This document shows, piece after piece, positions 17,674 to 26,500 of a DNA stretch of 64,000 bases. The notes under the pieces were generated by a model that was not told where the DNA came from, did not search any database, and worked only from the letters and a program-made list of their open reading frames with translations. Every line of letters starts with the position of its first letter. Position 1 is the stretch's first letter. The position numbers and the translations under genes are program-made. Source of the stretch: Alteromonas lipotrueiana (GTDB taxonomy: Bacteria; Pseudomonadota; Gammaproteobacteria; Enterobacterales; Alteromonadaceae); the NCBI RefSeq assembly GCF_019249245.1, contig NZ_JAESDK010000001.1, positions 124,001 through 188,000 of the forward strand, given 5' to 3'.

Positions 17674-19125
17674 TCAATTAAGGCCCACAGTAACCCAGCC
17701 AGCGGTCCAGTCATCAGACGCATCCATGGCACCAATAAAGGTAGTGGCTTCAAAGTAGCTGTCCTGAGCAGATAAATCGGCCCCACCTTCCAGTAATACC
17801 GAACCTTCAGCCGGCTGATAGCCGTTTGCTGCCAGACCCAGACCATCCTGTGCTACTACCTGATTACCAGCTTGCTGTTCAAACCAGGTTTGGGTGAAGC
17901 CCGGCGTGCTCTCGTCATCGCTAAAGTTGTTACCTTCGGCACAGGCCACCACTGAGTTGGTCATGGTCAAATCGCCATTATCAGCATTGGTCTGAGATTC
18001 AGTGCCGTTAATACGCAGGCAGTTGTTGTAAGTATCAGGACCGGTGATCACAAAGTTAGCCAATGAACCGGCGGTACCGGCGCGCAGACGAACACCGTTG
18101 GCATCATCAGCACCAATAATGGTGACATTGGCGATAGTAGGATTAGTCAGCGGAGTGGCCGCGGCATCAAACTCACTGTTGTCAGATTCAAAGGCATTAT
18201 CACCGTCTGAAGCATCCTGTTTAATCACCACATACTGAGCTTTACCCGTCCAACCGAATGACCAGTCAAATGAGTCATCGCCATTGGCGGTTAATACCAC
18301 GTGTTTCACGTTGACGGTCCCACCGAAGAACTCGATACCATCATCCAAATTCTGATGAACCTGAATATAGTCGACCTCGGTGGCCGAACCTACACCAGCA
18401 AAACTAATCCCGTTTAGCTCATCACCATTGCCCAGCGTACGGCCTGCGTTTTTGACAACAACATAATTAAGCACGCCGGAATTATCTTCGGGCATATTGC
18501 CGCCAAACTGTCCGGCATCACCTTCTGCTGAGACTCCGCAATTGTTTAGCTCATCTTCGGTGGTTTCGCCTACCTGGTCACCACATGAATTGGCCGGAGC
18601 GCGACCCAGTAAGACTATGCCGCCCCATTGGCCAATGGCCGTTTCCTGACCGGTGACATCCTGTATAGACGTCATTATAATAGGCGCCTGGGCGGTGCCG
18701 TTAGCCATAATTTGTGAGCCGCGACGCACTACCAAAAAGTCTTCACCGGCCTGACCAATAAGAGTAGTTCCTGCTTCGATAGTTAATACGGCAGAGTTTT
18801 CATTATCGCCGCCCACAGCCGTACGACCATTCAATACCCAATGGGCATCGGCGCTTAACGTCGCATCATCGTTAAATTCTGTATTGGCGTTTAGTTGATA
18901 CACCGGCTTATCAGTAATCTCTGGAAAACTAGCAGATACATCAGTGGCCAGGCCCGCTTCGATTAAAGCATTATCGGTGCCTTCACCCGGTGCTGGGTCC
19001 GGGGTAGTATCTGTGCCGGTCTGGTTAGTAACATCACCTTCATTGATATTAATGTCGCCGCCACATCCTGCCAATACTAAGGCACCGGCTACCGCTGATA
19101 TTTTAAAAAACTGTTTGATAGCCAT
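17674..19125 (-). CDS. secreted beta-helix lipoprotein paired with the receptor
   Basis: The 483-residue product is a lipoprotein (lipobox VLAGC) with a low-complexity Asp/Thr/Gly linker (DTTPDPAPGEGTDN) and a body that looks like a right-handed parallel beta-helix: GIVLLGRAPANSCG, VLNYVVVKNAGRTLG, VDYIQVHQNLDDGIEFFGG and VKHVVLTANGDDSFDWSFG recur in register. Proteins of this kind often pair with TonB-dependent receptors at the cell surface and may capture ligand. The ATG at 19125 is preceded by GTGGAG and yields the lipoprotein signal; the frame's earlier start at 19191 would overlap a promoter. It is the first gene after the Pho-box-like site at 19185-19202. Confidence 0.82.
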   Translation of the reverse strand: MAIKQFFKISAVAGALVLAGCGGDININEGDVTNQTGTDTTPDPAPGEGTDNALIEAGLATDVSASFPEITDKPVYQLNANTEFNDDATLSADAHWVLNGRTAVGGDNENSAVLTIEAGTTLIGQAGEDFLVVRRGSQIMANGTAQAPIIMTSIQDVTGQETAIGQWGGIVLLGRAPANSCGDQVGETTEDELNNCGVSAEGDAGQFGGNMPEDNSGVLNYVVVKNAGRTLGNGDELNGISFAGVGSATEVDYIQVHQNLDDGIEFFGGTVNVKHVVLTANGDDSFDWSFGWTGKAQYVVIKQDASDGDNAFESDNSEFDAAATPLTNPTIANVTIIGADDANGVRLRAGTAGSLANFVITGPDTYNNCLRINGTESQTNADNGDLTMTNSVVACAEGNNFSDDESTPGFTQTWFEQQAGNQVVAQDGLGLAANGYQPAEGSVLLEGGADLSAQDSYFEATTFIGAMDASDDWTAGWVTVGLN

Positions 19126-19170
19126 TCGTTTCTCCACTAAGACTATTACTTTAAATAAGACCTGAAGAAG

Positions 19171-19202
19171 CCTATATAATTTTGATGACACTTTTGTTAC
19201 AT
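19171..19202 (-). promoter_or_regulatory. Pho-box-like site before lipoprotein-receptor unit
   Basis: The minus strand 19202-19185 reads ATGTAAC-AAAA-GTGTCAT. The half-sites match the PhoB repeat at 4/7 and 6/7 with the right 11-base period and the same AAAA spacer as the other two sites. TATAGG at 19176-19171, 8 bases on, is a moderate -10. Confidence 0.55.
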
Positions 19203-19290
19203 CAGGCCGCTGTCACAAAAGTTTTATATTTGGAGATAAGGCAAGGCAGTTGAAATGAAGCTTAAAAAAGAAAAGCAGAAGATGCTATCT

Positions 19291-20247
19291 TCAAGGACAG
19301 CCTAATAAACGCTGCTGCTGTTGCAAGGCCTCAGGGGCTACCGGGAAATAACCATCTCGTTTAACCTGACGTTGGCCCTGGGTCGATAGCACATAGCATA
19401 AGAACTCCTGCTCCAATACCGGCAGGGGTGTGTCCGGTGCTTTATTGACCATTAAATACAAGTATCGGGTAAAAGGGTAAGACTCATCACTGACACTTTC
19501 GGTTGTTAATGCAGTCAATGTCTGTGCACTTTTACCAATAGGCAGCGCTCTGACCCCCGCAGTCTTATAACCATAGGCAGCATAGCCGATGGCTGCCGAA
19601 CTTGAGGCTACCGACAATACAACCGAAGCAGACCCTGGCAGCTCATTCACTACGGGGCGAAAATCACCATCACACAGTGCCATATCTTTAAACATGCTGT
19701 AAGTGCCCGAGACCGAGTTTCGGCCATACAGCTGTATGGGTTCATTTAGCCCAGCAGACTCAGGTTGTAATTGATGCCAATGGGTCAGTGTTGTTGCTGC
19801 ACCGCAAAATCGGGTTTGTGAAAACAATGCATCTACCTGAGCTAATGTCAGACCCGCCAACGAATTTTGTTGCTCTACAAAAATTGCAATGGCGTCCATT
19901 GCGACCTTTAAAACAGTAGGCGGATAACCATGGCGCTGGACAAATTCTCGAATTTCACTGGGTTTTAGCGCCCGGCTCATTGGTCCAACGGTGGCGGTCC
20001 CCTGGGTTAAAGCCGGCGGGGCTGTTGATGAACCTGATGCCTGAATCTGAAATTTCACCTGCGGATAGAGCGTTTTAAATTCTTGAGACCAAAGCGCCAT
20101 AAGGTTCGCCAGGGTGTCAGAGCCTACAGAGGTTATCTTACCTGTAACCCCGGGCTGCCGCTGATATTTAGACATAGCTTCGGTCTGGCCCTGAACCCCA
20201 AAGCTGCATAAACCCCAGATTATTGCTATGAGACAAACGCTTTTCAT
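19291..20247 (-). CDS. PstS-family phosphate-binding protein
   Basis: A 318-residue periplasmic binding protein of the PstS family, with a signal peptide ending near VQGQ. ITSVGSDTLANLMALWSQEF is the N-terminal phosphate-loop motif, IQASGSSTAPPALTQGTATVGPMSR the second, and LYGRNSVSGTYSMFKD the third. No pstC, pstA or pstB lies in the window, so it may serve a transporter elsewhere or act as a phosphate sensor for PhoR. It overlaps phoR by 4 bases (ATGA), which couples their translation. A phoB-phoR-pstS-like order without the permease genes is also known from Shewanella. Confidence 0.88.
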   Translation of the reverse strand: MKSVCLIAIIWGLCSFGVQGQTEAMSKYQRQPGVTGKITSVGSDTLANLMALWSQEFKTLYPQVKFQIQASGSSTAPPALTQGTATVGPMSRALKPSEIREFVQRHGYPPTVLKVAMDAIAIFVEQQNSLAGLTLAQVDALFSQTRFCGAATTLTHWHQLQPESAGLNEPIQLYGRNSVSGTYSMFKDMALCDGDFRPVVNELPGSASVVLSVASSSAAIGYAAYGYKTAGVRALPIGKSAQTLTALTTESVSDESYPFTRYLYLMVNKAPDTPLPVLEQEFLCYVLSTQGQRQVKRDGYFPVAPEALQQQQRLLGCP

Positions 20248-21542
20248 GACTGCACCATTAACTCCCGATCCAGAACAAATGAAAACTGGCTGCCCTTACT
20301 GACTTCACTGTGGATCTCAAGTTGCGAGTTATGATGGCTTAATACATGTTTAACAATAGACAGACCCAGCCCCGACCCTCCGGTTTTACGCGAGCGGGCT
20401 TTATCTACCCGATAAAAACGTTCGGTCAAGCGGACAAGATGATTTTGCGAAATGCCATCGCCGTTATCGGTTACCTTAAAGCTGGCCCCGGCGGGGGTAG
20501 ACGTCCAGTAAATATTAATATTGCCACCTGTAGGTGTATAGTGCACTGCATTGAACACCAGGTTTGAACAGGCGCTTCGTAATTCAGTTTCAACGCCATA
20601 CACTTTAAGTGACGGGTCTATATGAAAAACGATAGCATGTCCTTTGTCTTTGTTCAGGGTCTGCGCTTCGCGCTCTAATTGTTGTAACATTGTAGGCATA
20701 TCGACCACATGTTCATAAATACGTTCTGAACTGGCTTCAATACGGGACAACACCAGCAAATCTTCAATTAAATTTTGCATACGCTGGGTTTGGGCGGTCA
20801 TCTCGTCAAACGCCTTTCCCATCATCGGATTCGCTTCGCGATCCACAGGCAAAATTTCCAGATAACCATTAATAACGGTCAGCGGAGTACGCAATTCATG
20901 AGACACATTGGCCACAAAGTCTTTACGCATGCCCTCTAACTGAGAAACCCGGGTAATATCGCGGGCAATCAGCAGCAAATGCTCTTCACCATACGGCATG
21001 ATGCGGTATTCAAAGGTTTTATTGGGGTTTGTAGGTGACGGAACTTCAATCGGATGATCAAAGTTATCGGCATGAAAATACTCGATAAAAGCAGGATGAC
21101 GAATTAAATTATCCAAACGCCGCCCCGCATCGTTAGGCCATTTTAAGCCCAGATCGAGTCGAGCCAAACGATTACACCATACAATACAGGCATTGGCATC
21201 CACCACTACTACGGCATCAGGTAGTGCTTCAGAGCCTTCGCGAAAGCGTTTAACCAGTCGGCCCAGTTCTTTGCGTTTCTTTCGGTTACGTCTTTGCAGG
21301 TGATAAATACCCTCGTAAATATGTTCCCAAACGCCGGTAACTGCGGGGGGCGACATTTTTCGGCTATACCACAACCATTGGTTTAACTTGTAAATGTGCC
21401 AGTAACTGGTAGCAAGCAAAATACTTACACCCAATAACAATAACAGCCACACCGCCTCTACATACCAGCCGACCAACCCAAAGCTCAATAGGTACAGCGC
21501 CAGTTTTGTACAGCTTTTCAGCCACGAAAACGGGTAATACAT
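20244..21542 (-). CDS. phoR: PhoR phosphate-regulon sensor kinase
   Basis: PhoR phosphorylates PhoB when phosphate is short. From the ATG at 21542 it has 432 residues: two close membrane helices (about 10-45), a PAS domain (DAVVVVDANACIVWCNRLA), the HisKA box with DFVANVSHELRTPLTVING and an HATPase domain with N-box SACSNLVFNAVHYTP, DNGDGIS and GGSGLGLSIVKH. The frame continues upstream to 21611, but that part contains an 11-bp stem-loop, so I place the start after it. It overlaps the PstS-like gene and follows phoB by 72 bases. Confidence 0.93.
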   Translation of the reverse strand: MYYPFSWLKSCTKLALYLLSFGLVGWYVEAVWLLLLLGVSILLATSYWHIYKLNQWLWYSRKMSPPAVTGVWEHIYEGIYHLQRRNRKKRKELGRLVKRFREGSEALPDAVVVVDANACIVWCNRLARLDLGLKWPNDAGRRLDNLIRHPAFIEYFHADNFDHPIEVPSPTNPNKTFEYRIMPYGEEHLLLIARDITRVSQLEGMRKDFVANVSHELRTPLTVINGYLEILPVDREANPMMGKAFDEMTAQTQRMQNLIEDLLVLSRIEASSERIYEHVVDMPTMLQQLEREAQTLNKDKGHAIVFHIDPSLKVYGVETELRSACSNLVFNAVHYTPTGGNINIYWTSTPAGASFKVTDNGDGISQNHLVRLTERFYRVDKARSRKTGGSGLGLSIVKHVLSHHNSQLEIHSEVSKGSQFSFVLDRELMVQS

Positions 21543-21571
21543 GGGGTGAATGTTAACTCCTGCAAAAATGA

Positions 21572-21604
21572 CAACACCCCCAAAACCTTTATGTGGGGGT
21601 GTTG
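21572..21604 (-). terminator. stem-loop between phoB and phoR
   Basis: CAACACCCCCA at 21572-21582 and TGGGGGTGTTG at 21594-21604 pair perfectly over 11 bp with an 11-base loop. On the minus strand GTCATTTTTG follows. It looks like a leaky terminator or mRNA-stabilising stem that would make phoB more abundant than phoR. Confidence 0.6.
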
Positions 21605-21614
21605 CCAACACACA

Positions 21615-22301
21615 TTACTTTACCGAGAAGCGATACCCAGCCCCACGCACGGTCTGAATCATAGCGTCGTGATTGTGGATAGAGATGGCCTTACGCAGAC
21701 GTCGGATATGCACATCTACTGTGCGATCTTCTACATAAACATTGGTGCCCCAAACTTTATCAAGCAACAACTCACGACTGTAAACCCGCTCTGGATGCGA
21801 CATGAAAAAGTGCAAAAGTTTGAACTCGGTGGGTCCAAGCTCTACTGGATCGTTATTGGCGGTAACCCGGTGCGATACAGGTTCAAGTGTTAACCCGTTT
21901 ATTTCAATCGGGGTTTCACCTGCAGTGGGGGTAACACGACGCATCACCGCTTTAATACGGGCAATAAGTTCTTTGGGCGAAAAAGGCTTAGTGATGTAGT
22001 CATCTGCTCCGGCATCCAGACCGCGAATTTTATCGTCTTCTTCACCACGAGCGGTCAGCATAATAACCGGGATTTCACGAGTAAATTCGTGTTGTTTCAA
22101 TCCTTTGGCAAGTTGAACACCACTGCCACCCGGCAGCATCCAGTCCAGCAAAATAAGATCAGGATACGGCTCACAGATTTTTTCTTTCGCTATATCATAA
22201 TCTTCGGCTTCAACGGTAGTGAATCCCGCTTGATCTAACACCAGCTTCAGCATTTCGCGAATAGGCGCTTCGTCTTCTACTAACAACACAGTTCGTGACA
22301 T
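21615..22301 (-). CDS. phoB: PhoB phosphate-regulon response regulator
   Basis: PhoB is the transcription activator of the phosphate-starvation regulon. The 228-residue protein has a receiver domain ([15 protein letters not shown], phosphoacceptor Asp in [19 protein letters not shown]) and an OmpR-type winged-helix domain with [33 protein letters not shown] and [13 protein letters not shown] choose the ATG at 22301: the frame opens at 22334, but that codon lies in the -10 of the Pho-box promoter. The protein starting [18 protein letters not shown] matches PhoB of other gammaproteobacteria. Autoregulation is likely. Confidence 0.96.
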   Translation of the reverse strand: MSRTVLLVEDEAPIREMLKLVLDQAGFTTVEAEDYDIAKEKICEPYPDLILLDWMLPGGSGVQLAKGLKQHEFTREIPVIMLTARGEEDDKIRGLDAGADDYITKPFSPKELIARIKAVMRRVTPTAGETPIEINGLTLEPVSHRVTANNDPVELGPTEFKLLHFFMSHPERVYSRELLLDKVWGTNVYVEDRTVDVHIRRLRKAISIHNHDAMIQTVRGAGYRFSVK

Positions 22302-22332
22302 CGGGGGGACCCTGCTCATTATTAACGCTACC

Positions 22333-22366
22333 ATTATTCATAATCAGTATGACAGTTTTATTAAAC
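22333..22366 (-). promoter_or_regulatory. Pho-box promoter of phoB
   Basis: The minus strand 22366-22349 reads GTTTAAT-AAAA-CTGTCAT; half-sites match at 4/7 and 7/7, 11 bases apart. AATAAT, 5/6 of the -10 consensus, follows exactly 10 bases later (22338-22333). The predicted start of transcription near 22326 supports translation from 22301. Confidence 0.65.
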
Positions 22367-22427
22367 ACATTCGCTGCCGTGTCAAGTTTCAGGCTGTATC
22401 CTGAGATGTAGAGTAAAGCAAAGAAAC

Positions 22428-24221
22428 TTGTCTAAACCGCTGTTTACACATACTCTTAGGCCTTTGACTACGCCGGAATTTCCATTGTCTAGACCTACAA
22501 CAAATACGGGACTCTCGAGAAAGTTACTGACCCGCGTGCTGTCGGTTTATTTTATTCTCACCGTTATTGTTACCGGAAGCCAGATATTTGCCGAATACCT
22601 GAGTACCAAGCATCGTATAGAGGATGAGCTAAGCACCCTCAAAAATACTTTTTCGGTCAGTCTTACCCGGGCTATCTGGGAGCTTAATACCCCGCAGGCG
22701 TTGTCTATTGCCGAAGGCCTCGTGCAGCTGCCTATTGTCGAAGGCGTTCAGGTTCGCGACGAAACCGGCGAATACATAGCTAACCTGGGCAATACCAAAG
22801 AAAAGCTCACCACCTCACTTAAAAATGATGAAATACAAGAGCACCGGGACGGTTTGTTTGGTTATAGTTTTCCGCTGGTGTTTCAGTTTTCCGGAAACAG
22901 AACCCAAGTTGGTGAAGTCACTCTTTACTCAAGCTTTGATGTGGTATTCAGCCGTATTGAAGTGGGTGTGTTCTTTTTAATTGGTAATGCCATCATCAAA
23001 ACCGCTTTTCTGGTTTTTTTATTTATGCTGGCATTTCGCTCGTTGCTGTCAAAGCCGCTTGTCGAGATGACAACCCAGATGGGTGCGTTTGACGCCGATC
23101 ATCCGCAGCAATCAAAAATCGTCATTTTAGATGAAGACGATAATGAGCTACAGCAACTTAGACGCTCTTATAACCAGGTTCTCGATAATCTGGCGCGCTC
23201 TCAAAATAAATTGCAGGGTACTCAAAAAGAATTAGAACAGGCGTATCAACAGTTAGACAAACAAAATACTCAGCTTGAACAGGAAGTGTTGAAGAAAACC
23301 CATTCGCTGTCGCAGATGATGCACAACCTTGAGCAACAAAAAGATGAGTTAATTGCCAGTCAGCGACAGTTGCGTAAAGAAAACGACCAGCGTAAACGTG
23401 CTGAACAAGAGCTACTGAAGCGTAACGCAGAATTAAACAATTCTATCGAGGTGTTAAATCAAACCAAAGATCAGCTTGTTGAGTCAGAGCGCATGGCTTC
23501 ACTAGGGGGGCTGGTTGCCGGCATTACCCATGAGGTAAATACCCCTTTAGGTACCAGTTTGACAGCAACCAGCGTGCTGCAGGACAACATTAAACAATTA
23601 CAGCAGCAATATGAAAATAAGACTATCACGCATTCTCAAATGCAATTATTTTTGAACAATGCAAGTCAATCAGCCAACCTGTTACAGTCGAACTTACAAC
23701 GGGCAAGTTCCTTAATTGCCAGCTTTAAGCAGGTTTCGGTCGACCAAACCAGCGAAGCAGAACGCACCTTCAGTCTCAACACCTATCTGGAGGAAATTGT
23801 TCAGACGCTGGCGCCCTATTTTACCTCCAACGTACACAAAATTACTGTTTCTTGTCCGCCTGATATTTTTGTTCGGTGCGCCCCAGGGGTTATAGCGCAA
23901 TTGCTGACCAATATGGTGATTAATTCTCTTACTCACGGTTTCGAGGCGGACAAACCAGGCCAGATTACGGTTTCAGTAAAGCTTAATGGTTCTCAGTTAT
24001 ATATGGTTTATCAGGATGATGGCAAAGGCTTAGCGGCGTCTGATCTGGCGCAAATATTTAATGCCTTTTTTACCACACGTCGAGATTCAGGTGGCAGCGG
24101 GCTGGGCACCCACATTATGTATAATCTGGTAACGCAATCTTTAAATGGGACCATCAGCGCAGCCAGTGTGCCGGGAGAAGGGCTTCGATACGATATCAAA
24201 TTTCCCCAGTATCAATTATAA
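22428..24221 (+). CDS. sensor histidine kinase with periplasmic domain
   Basis: A 597-residue membrane kinase divergent from phoB. Two membrane helices (about 37-58 and 182-204) flank a periplasmic domain of about 120 residues (TRAIWELNTPQALSIAEGLV, VRDETGEYIANLG). A HAMP-like stretch leads into a coiled coil of about 100 residues full of Gln, Leu and Glu, then HisKA with SLGGLVAGITHEVNTPLGTS and HATPase with DDGKGLAASDLAQIFNAFFTTRR and GGSGLGTHIMYN. There is no receiver or regulator gene beside it apart from phoB, which already has PhoR. The start is a TTG; no closer ATG keeps both helices. The signal sensed is unknown. Confidence 0.85.
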   Translation: MSKPLFTHTLRPLTTPEFPLSRPTTNTGLSRKLLTRVLSVYFILTVIVTGSQIFAEYLSTKHRIEDELSTLKNTFSVSLTRAIWELNTPQALSIAEGLVQLPIVEGVQVRDETGEYIANLGNTKEKLTTSLKNDEIQEHRDGLFGYSFPLVFQFSGNRTQVGEVTLYSSFDVVFSRIEVGVFFLIGNAIIKTAFLVFLFMLAFRSLLSKPLVEMTTQMGAFDADHPQQSKIVILDEDDNELQQLRRSYNQVLDNLARSQNKLQGTQKELEQAYQQLDKQNTQLEQEVLKKTHSLSQMMHNLEQQKDELIASQRQLRKENDQRKRAEQELLKRNAELNNSIEVLNQTKDQLVESERMASLGGLVAGITHEVNTPLGTSLTATSVLQDNIKQLQQQYENKTITHSQMQLFLNNASQSANLLQSNLQRASSLIASFKQVSVDQTSEAERTFSLNTYLEEIVQTLAPYFTSNVHKITVSCPPDIFVRCAPGVIAQLLTNMVINSLTHGFEADKPGQITVSVKLNGSQLYMVYQDDGKGLAASDLAQIFNAFFTTRRDSGGSGLGTHIMYNLVTQSLNGTISAASVPGEGLRYDIKFPQYQL

Positions 24222-24370
24222 AAAAAGCCGTTATGTCTACCTCATAAAGAGCAGAATCGAGTGTGCCGTAGCAAGCCTGATATTCTGGACAAATTCAGCC
24301 AAAGTTCGTTGCGCCAAATCTCGGTGATTGGTACGCTTGCCGCCCGTAGTGAACAACGAAGAATTTGGCA

Positions 24371-25279
24371 ATGTGGTTTAAAAATATAAAAGCCTACCAA
24401 CTTACTCAACCTTTATCTTTAGATGAAGATGATTTGCAAAATGCGCTAAGTGAATTCAGTTTTCGTCCCTGTGGTAGTCAGGATCTGAATACCATGGGTT
24501 TTGTCCCGCCCCTGTCTGCGGCTGGCGAAAGCACAATGATGTTTCACCAGGTACAGCAGCGCTACTGGATAACACTGAAAAAACAGGAACGTATTCTGCC
24601 CGCCACGGTCATCAATAGCGAACTGGCGGAAAAAGTAGCTCAAATTGAAGCTGAAACCGGCGCTGCGGTGGGCAAAAAAGCTCAGTCTGATTTAAAGCAG
24701 GAAATTATTACCCGCTTATTACCTCAGGCTTTTACCAAAAACACCTATACCCATGGGTTTATCTCTATTCCAGATAAAATGGTGATTATCGACAGTTCGT
24801 CTGATGGTAAGGCCGAAGCATTTTTGGCCATGGTGCGTAAAGCCATTACCTCATTACCGGTAGTACCGATGGCTCGTCGTAGTTTGCAAAGTGAATTAAC
24901 CCACTGGCTTACCGATGGTGCGCCTGATGGTATTGAGCTATTAGAAGAAGCCGAGCTTAAATCGACAGACGATCTTGAAAGTGTTATTCGCTGTAAAAAT
25001 CAGCCGTTGGACAGCGAAGAAATCGAACTTCATTTAAATTCTGGAAAACTGGTGCAAAAAATTGGCTTTGCCTGGCAGGAGTCTTTAAGTGCCGTTGCTG
25101 CTGAAGATGGTTCGTTCAAACGAATAAAGTTTACCGACCGGGTGAAAGAAGAAACCGGTGATATACCTAAAGACCAGGTTCATGCCCGACTTGATGCTGA
25201 ATTTACACTGATGTCGGCAGAGCTGTGTCAGTTTTTAGATTACATGCGTACTACGCTTAAACTCACTGACGATGTTTAA
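24371..25279 (+). CDS. rdgC: RdgC recombination-associated protein
   Basis: RdgC is a ring-shaped, sequence-independent DNA-binding protein that restrains RecA. The 302-residue product starts MWFKNIKAYQLTQPL, the typical RdgC N-terminus, and keeps FRPCGSQDLNTMGFVPPL, the charged DNA-facing segments and the C-terminal FTDRVKEETGDIPKDQVHARLDAEFTLM. Length is normal. The ATG at 24371 is used; the frame also opens at a TTG two codons earlier. It is monocistronic with a bidirectional terminator behind it. Confidence 0.95.
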   Translation: MWFKNIKAYQLTQPLSLDEDDLQNALSEFSFRPCGSQDLNTMGFVPPLSAAGESTMMFHQVQQRYWITLKKQERILPATVINSELAEKVAQIEAETGAAVGKKAQSDLKQEIITRLLPQAFTKNTYTHGFISIPDKMVIIDSSSDGKAEAFLAMVRKAITSLPVVPMARRSLQSELTHWLTDGAPDGIELLEEAELKSTDDLESVIRCKNQPLDSEEIELHLNSGKLVQKIGFAWQESLSAVAAEDGSFKRIKFTDRVKEETGDIPKDQVHARLDAEFTLMSAELCQFLDYMRTTLKLTDDV

Positions 25280-25312
25280 TTGCCGCGGCTGATAATTAAA
25301 CAAATAATTGAA

Positions 25313-25337
25313 CAAACCCCGCAATAGGCGGGGTTTG
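25313..25337. terminator. bidirectional rho-independent terminator
   Basis: CAAACCCCGC and GCGGGGTTTG form a perfect 10-bp stem around AATAG between the convergent rdgC and HDOD genes. Confidence 0.8.
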
Positions 25338-25355
25338 ATGTTTCAGGCTGGTGCG

Positions 25356-26192
25356 TTAAGTAAAAATTTGCATGCCGCTGTCACGAGCTACTTTAAAGTC
25401 TTCGGACTCTAAGTCGGCTTCATTTTTTAGTACGCCGCGCTGTATTGCCAGATTAATCACCGCCTCTTTTTGCGTATCCATGCGTCCGGCCAAGGCCGCC
25501 CCAATACGAACAAAATCGACGTAACTTATTTTTTCTGGGATGTAAGCCAGATTGTTCCAATAGCGAGCAACGTTAATTAAGCTTTTATCAAAACCCCATA
25601 CTTTCATAATGTTACCGCCAATGCGGCCCGATACCTTTTTAATCGCGTCATCAAGAAATTCGGGATTCGCAAATACTTCTTCGTGACGCTCAGCTTCGGT
25701 TAATATGGGAAGAACCCCAATATTGTGTACCAGCGCGCTTAAAGTAATGGTGTCCAGGCTTAAATCACGCCTTTTGGTCGCTTTTGCGTACATTTGCATC
25801 GCCGCCATCGCATTGGCGACCACTTCAATGGTTTTGTCCCATTCACGATTCATGTACTGACCGACTAAGTCGTTTTTTGACACAAACAGTTGTTCCATCG
25901 CCAGTGCGGTAGAAATGTTCTTAATTTGATGCAGACCTACCCGGGTTACGGCCTGATTTATAGACGTAACTTTAACCGCTCGACCCAGGTACGCACTGTT
26001 TGAAATTTTTATAATGCGTGCTGTTAACGAGGGGTCCTGACCAATAACATCGCCCATGGCGTTTAAGTTAATATCAGGATCATCTGCTGCTTTACGAACT
26101 TTTAACGCCACCGCGGGTAGAGTGGGTAACACCAAGGTATCGTTATTGATTTTTTCTACCAGAATCGTAAGCAGTGCATTTTGTGTAGACAT
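25356..26192 (-). CDS. HDOD domain signalling protein
   Basis: The 278-residue cytosolic protein is a single HDOD domain, a relative of the HD phosphohydrolases without a complete metal site. LPTLPAVALKVRKAADDPDINLNAMGDVIGQDPSLTARIIKISNSAYLG is the family's N-terminal half (seen here in parts), then SALVHNIGVLPILTEAERHEEV replaces the catalytic HD pair with HN, so catalysis is unlikely. Such proteins act in regulation and often link to chemotaxis, cyclic-di-GMP or competence. It has no operon partner, and the target is unknown. Confidence 0.85.
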   Translation of the reverse strand: MSTQNALLTILVEKINNDTLVLPTLPAVALKVRKAADDPDINLNAMGDVIGQDPSLTARIIKISNSAYLGRAVKVTSINQAVTRVGLHQIKNISTALAMEQLFVSKNDLVGQYMNREWDKTIEVVANAMAAMQMYAKATKRRDLSLDTITLSALVHNIGVLPILTEAERHEEVFANPEFLDDAIKKVSGRIGGNIMKVWGFDKSLINVARYWNNLAYIPEKISYVDFVRIGAALAGRMDTQKEAVINLAIQRGVLKNEADLESEDFKVARDSGMQIFT

Positions 26193-26500
26193 AGACCTAT
26201 TTTTCTCATTGTTAGTAAAAGCCAGCGGCTGATAATTGTGAGATGACTTAACATCGTAAATTTTGACCGATTAGTCCCTTAATATGGCCGGTTGGTCAAT
26301 GATCAGGAGCTTATTGAAATATATCAGTGAAATGGCTGGTACGCACCCTCACCCGTCTATTTTTCTTGTGTTATTCAATTTGCTCAGCCTATAGCCTAAA
26401 GCTGCAGCGTTCTATATGCTATTTGCCCGCTGCGTTGCGAACACATAGACACATCGTTTGCGACACTTTGTTTATAACCAAAAAATAAAAGAAGACAATC
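26193..26500. other. divergent promoter region, no gene
   Basis: A 308-base gap between the HDOD gene and the M49-like gene. No coding frame is convincing. A short inverted pair TTGACC/GGTCAA lies near 26265-26315. I see no strong promoter match. Confidence 0.4.

Noticed and set aside
21543-21611. N-terminal extension of PhoR from the open frame at 21611
   Set aside because: The extension spans a perfect stem-loop and adds residues not expected in PhoR; the ATG at 21542 gives the normal membrane-anchored start.
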